Origin: Obscuribacter phosphatis_A
GTDB lineage: Bacteria > Cyanobacteriota > Vampirovibrionia > Obscuribacterales > Obscuribacteraceae
Assembly (NCBI GenBank): GCA_017303615.1
Contig: JAFLCK010000020.1
Span: 37,235-101,234 of the forward strand
Reading direction: 5' to 3'
DNA length: 64,000 bases
The position numbers were made by a program, and so were the translations under genes. The stretch's first letter is position 1, and each line of letters starts with the position of its first letter. Below are positions 61,603 through 64,000 of this stretch, piece by piece. The notes beneath the pieces were generated by a model that was not told the origin of the DNA, did no database searches, and was given only the letters and a program-made list of their open reading frames with translations.

Positions 61603-62335
61603 TTATAGAACCTCTGACGGACGCAGCACCCAAGCGTGACTCACGGAACATTCTCAGGGCCTCTACATACAAACTGCCGCCCAGACTGAGACTGGTCATA
61701 GACTTACCGCCATGCCTCTTGGTGTGAGCCACCGGCACGGACAAAACCTCATAACCGGCTTCTTTGCAGACAATATTGAATTCAAGATCGATCATAAAGC
61801 CTTCCTCTTTAAGTTCAAGAAGGCGCTGAAACTTGCGAGGAAAAACTTTCGGGTTACCATTCACGTCTCGGGTGCTGAGTCCAAAGAGCAATCTGCACTC
61901 AAGGTTATAAACCCAAGAGGCGATACTGCGCAAGAAATTATCATGACCGCTTCTTACTGCTTGGACAACCTTATCAGGGTTTTGTAGGCCGCGCTCGACA
62001 AAACTGGCAAGCACTTCGCTGGCTACCCTGGCTGAACTTGAATAACAAAGAAGCTCTCCGCGGGCTTTGGACAAACCATACTGCACGGCTGCACCCCAAC
62101 CGGTTCGGGGAGAGACCAGAGATATCACTTGAACCCGGCCCTGATATTCCCGGGCCAGGTCTTCGCAAACAGCAACGCTTGCATCAGTGGAACCATTCTC
62201 CACCAAAACAATTTCCAACCGTGGTACAATTTTGGACTCAAGGACAATTATGTGATTCTCGACCACAGATCTGATGTGGTCAGCCTGATTACGTACAGGC
62301 AAGACTATTGATACTTTGGGATTTCCTTCAGACAT
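61592..62335 (-). CDS. GT2-family glycosyltransferase
   Basis: This is a GT-A enzyme of about 247 residues from the ATG at 62335. It starts KVSIVLPVRNQADHI and has VLVENGSTDASVAVCEDL. A Ser-Ser-Ala-Arg follows where many GT2 enzymes have Asp-x-Asp, so the metal motif is not standard. DVNGNPKVFPRKF and a TKRHGGKSM segment resemble dolichyl-phosphate-mannose synthase-like proteins, but no C-terminal membrane helices are present. It is probably cytosolic; sugar unknown. It is the first gene of the GT2-methyltransferase-YfhO operon. Confidence 0.8.
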   Translation of the reverse strand: MSEGNPKVSIVLPVRNQADHIRSVVENHIIVLESKIVPRLEIVLVENGSTDASVAVCEDLAREYQGRVQVISLVSPRTGWGAAVQYGLSKARGELLCYSSSARVASEVLASFVERGLQNPDKVVQAVRSGHDNFLRSIASWVYNLECRLLFGLSTRDVNGNPKVFPRKFQRLLELKEEGFMIDLEFNIVCKEAGYEVLSVPVAHTKRHGGKSMTSLSLGGSLYVEALRMFRESRLGAASVRGSINES

Positions 62336-62898
62336 TAAGTTGAGAGACCATGTTTTCGCCAAATAAAACATTGAAAATCGAGGCAGTATCGCATCGAATC
62401 ACAAGACAAGTGTAGTGCTCAACTGTGAATCTGTCCTGGAAAGAAAATTATTACTTACTAATATGCTTGCTTAGTAACTCTGATTTATCTCGAAAAACGA
62501 TACAGTCGGTTGCCGAATAAAGCGACGCAGAAAATCGACAGAGTCGTCAGCGACAAATATTGACGCCCACACTCAAATTCAGCTGCTAAAAGGCTTCCTT
62601 ACCAGCCTTTTAGCAAACTTCCTGGCAAAGCAAAAAAGAGACATTTAAACTATCGCCCTTTCACATGTCCTGAAAGGCAGCGAAATCCCCATCATGATAT
62701 AGTTGCCAACGGTTGGTCCGCACAAAGACGACTCCGTTGAGTACAGTCTTCACAGCAATTCCTGGCGATGCAGTTTCGCTGCTTTCACTATGGTTAATTG
62801 TAGATTGATAAGAGAGATGGAAGCGACCCGCCGATTTGTCGTTAGCTGCGACAGTCCGTCTTGTCAGTACCGAATTCATAGGTTGCGATATTCTCTTC
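62336..62898. other. 563-base intergenic region with a strong inverted repeat
   Basis: No convincing gene is seen. A perfect 10-bp inverted repeat GCTAAAAGGC/GCCTTTTAGC with a 10-base spacer lies at 62585-62614, with no U-tract on either strand. A 90-codon frame on the minus strand (62661-62933) overlaps the aminotransferase start and has no recognisable features. Confidence 0.5.
62585..62614. repeat. 10-bp inverted repeat
   Basis: GCTAAAAGGC-TTCCTTACCA-GCCTTTTAGC is exact. It lies between divergent transcripts and could be an operator or a REP-like element; a terminator is unlikely. Confidence 0.5.
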
Positions 62899-64000
62899 AT
62901 GAAACGAAGAGCCACTTTAGAAGAAATAGCCATAGAACAATTGAATGGGGATCAAATCATCCCATTCAATCGCGTTTATCTCACCGGCAAAGAACAAGAG
63001 TATTTTTCAGACGTTCTCAAACAGAAAGAACTGGCCTGCAACGGTAGATACACGCAAAAGGTACAAGACTGGCTCAAAGGGCGGCTTGGAACTAACGGAG
63101 CTTTTCTCACCGGCGCCGGTACCCTCGCCCTCGAGATGGCAGCACTTTTGCTCGACTTAGCGCCCGGTGATGAAGTAATCATGCCCTCCTTTACTTTCGT
63201 CACCACCGCCTCTGCTTTTGTCAGAGCCGGCGCCACCCCGGTTTTTGTCGATATCAATGCAGAAACTATGAATATTGATGTCGCCCAGGTGGAAAAGGCT
63301 ATTTCAAGCAAAACTAAGGCTATTGTGCCGGTGCACTATGCCGGTGTCGGCTGCGACATGGATGCTTTGCAGAAACTAGCGAAGAAACACTCTCTTGCCC
63401 TCGTTGAAGACGCCGCCCACGGCATCTTAGCCACATATAAAGACAGATATCTCGGCACCATTGGCGATATCGGAATCTTGAGCTTTCACGAAACCAAAAA
63501 CGTGGTAGGCGGCGAAGCCGGAGCCTTGCTCATCAACAATGAAAAGTATCTGACAAAGGCCAGACAACTTTGGCATAAAGGTACAAACAAGCACGATATG
63601 GAATTGGGACTCGTGGGCAGATACACTTGGACCGAGCTAGGTTCAGCCTTTGCCGCCAGCGAGATTACCGCTTCCGTAGTCTGGGCCCAGATTGAAAAAG
63701 CGACTGAAATAGTGGAGATGCGCAAAGCCGCCTGGCAAAGATACTATGAAATGCTCACTCCACTCGCCCAAACAGGACACATAGCGCTCCCCCATGTGCC
63801 AAAAGATTGCGTCCAAAACGGCCATATCTTTTACTTTCTCACCCAATCGAAAACAATTCGAGATGAACTTATCCAGCACCTTAAGAAAGACAAGATCGAA
63901 AGCGTCTTTCACTATATTCCCCTGCACAGCTCACCGGCCGGGCGAAAGTACGGCAAATGCCACGGTCAACTCAGCACCACCGACAGTGCCAGCGAAAGAT
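62899..64000 (+). CDS. dTDP-4-amino-4,6-dideoxygalactose transaminase-like (WecE/RffA), 3'-truncated
   Basis: The frame is open from an ATG at 62899 to the window end (367 residues seen). It is a DegT/DnrJ/EryC1 PLP enzyme very like WecE along its whole length: IIPFNRVYLTGKEQEYF, LTGAGTLALEMAALLLDLAPGDEVIMPS, VHYAGVGCDMDAL, VEDAAHGIL, and SFHETKNVVGGEAG with the PLP lysine, then FHYIPLHSSPAG. WecE aminates dTDP-4-keto-6-deoxyglucose to dTDP-Fuc4N. About 18 residues precede the usual WecE start, so the true start may be later. A dideoxy-aminosugar product would fit the nearby methyltransferase. Confidence 0.9.
   Translation, partial: MKRRATLEEIAIEQLNGDQIIPFNRVYLTGKEQEYFSDVLKQKELACNGRYTQKVQDWLKGRLGTNGAFLTGAGTLALEMAALLLDLAPGDEVIMPSFTFVTTASAFVRAGATPVFVDINAETMNIDVAQVEKAISSKTKAIVPVHYAGVGCDMDALQKLAKKHSLALVEDAAHGILATYKDRYLGTIGDIGILSFHETKNVVGGEAGALLINNEKYLTKARQLWHKGTNKHDMELGLVGRYTWTELGSAFAASEITASVVWAQIEKATEIVEMRKAAWQRYYEMLTPLAQTGHIALPHVPKDCVQNGHIFYFLTQSKTIRDELIQHLKKDKIESVFHYIPLHSSPAGRKYGKCHGQLSTTDSASER

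Noticed and set aside
62661..62933. 90-codon minus-strand frame upstream of the WecE-like gene
   Set aside because: It has no recognisable domain or ribosome binding site and overlaps the start of a certain gene on the other strand.

Overview
The window has no rRNA, tRNA, CRISPR array or recognisable mobile element. It is dense bacterial chromosome: about 47 protein genes, short spacers, frequent stop/start overlaps, many TPR proteins, and several TTG or GTG starts preceded by good Shine-Dalgarno sequences. Large envelope-glycan clusters, AlgI-type MBOATs with SGNH partners, YfhO/GT-C giants and a GNAT closely resembling the cyanobacterial Ycf52 type suggest a Gram-negative bacterium. It could be a non-photosynthetic relative of Cyanobacteria (Vampirovibrionia/Obscuribacterales-like). 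That placement is inference; no phylogenetic marker was searched.

Layout. 0-5 kb: end of an aldo/keto reductase, a His-rich membrane protein, a coiled-coil protein with a long leader or possible small RNA, a lone hutI, and a degenerate RecB-like nuclease. 5-16.5 kb: xseA-xseB followed by a TPR-AAA+ ATPase and a TPR membrane protein; a repeat-rich protein with a C39-like peptidase domain; rplI; GNAT and RlmD-type methyltransferase; a secreted unknown and an SbcD-like nuclease. 16.5-25 kb: first O-acyl-transfer and export module (SGNH, MBOAT, two more SGNH proteins, lipoprotein, Wzm-like permease, phosphomannomutase). 25-37 kb: lipid-linked glycan assembly (three GT-C membrane proteins, a DPM1-like GT2, a sugar epimerase, two GT4 enzymes). 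37-45 kb: two OmpR-type two-component systems, a TPR-thioredoxin gene interrupted by UGA exactly at the first active-site cysteine, a degenerate GGDEF protein and a secreted TPR protein.

45-64 kb: a surface-sugar cluster. HisH2, HisF2 and an N-acetyl sugar amidotransferase are the set that makes acetamidino sugars. They are followed by ptmE-, Gfo/Idh-, CMP-nonulosonate-synthetase- and ptmA-like genes. Next come an acyl carrier protein, an FkbH/HAD-IIIC protein, a MaoC-SDR fusion, a second MBOAT and a DltD/AlgJ-like SGNH protein, which together look like an ACP-dependent acyl decoration pathway. A YfhO protein, a methyltransferase, a GT2 and a truncated WecE-like aminotransferase close the window.

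The most interesting item is the TPR-thioredoxin gene at 39637-40371. It reads through TGA to give a U-x-P-C motif with an intact cis-Pro, and a small hairpin lies just downstream. It is a candidate envelope selenoprotein, with a sequencing error or recent nonsense mutation as the main alternative. Second is the combination of acetamidino-nonulosonate genes with a dedicated ACP/FkbH/MaoC-SDR/MBOAT module.
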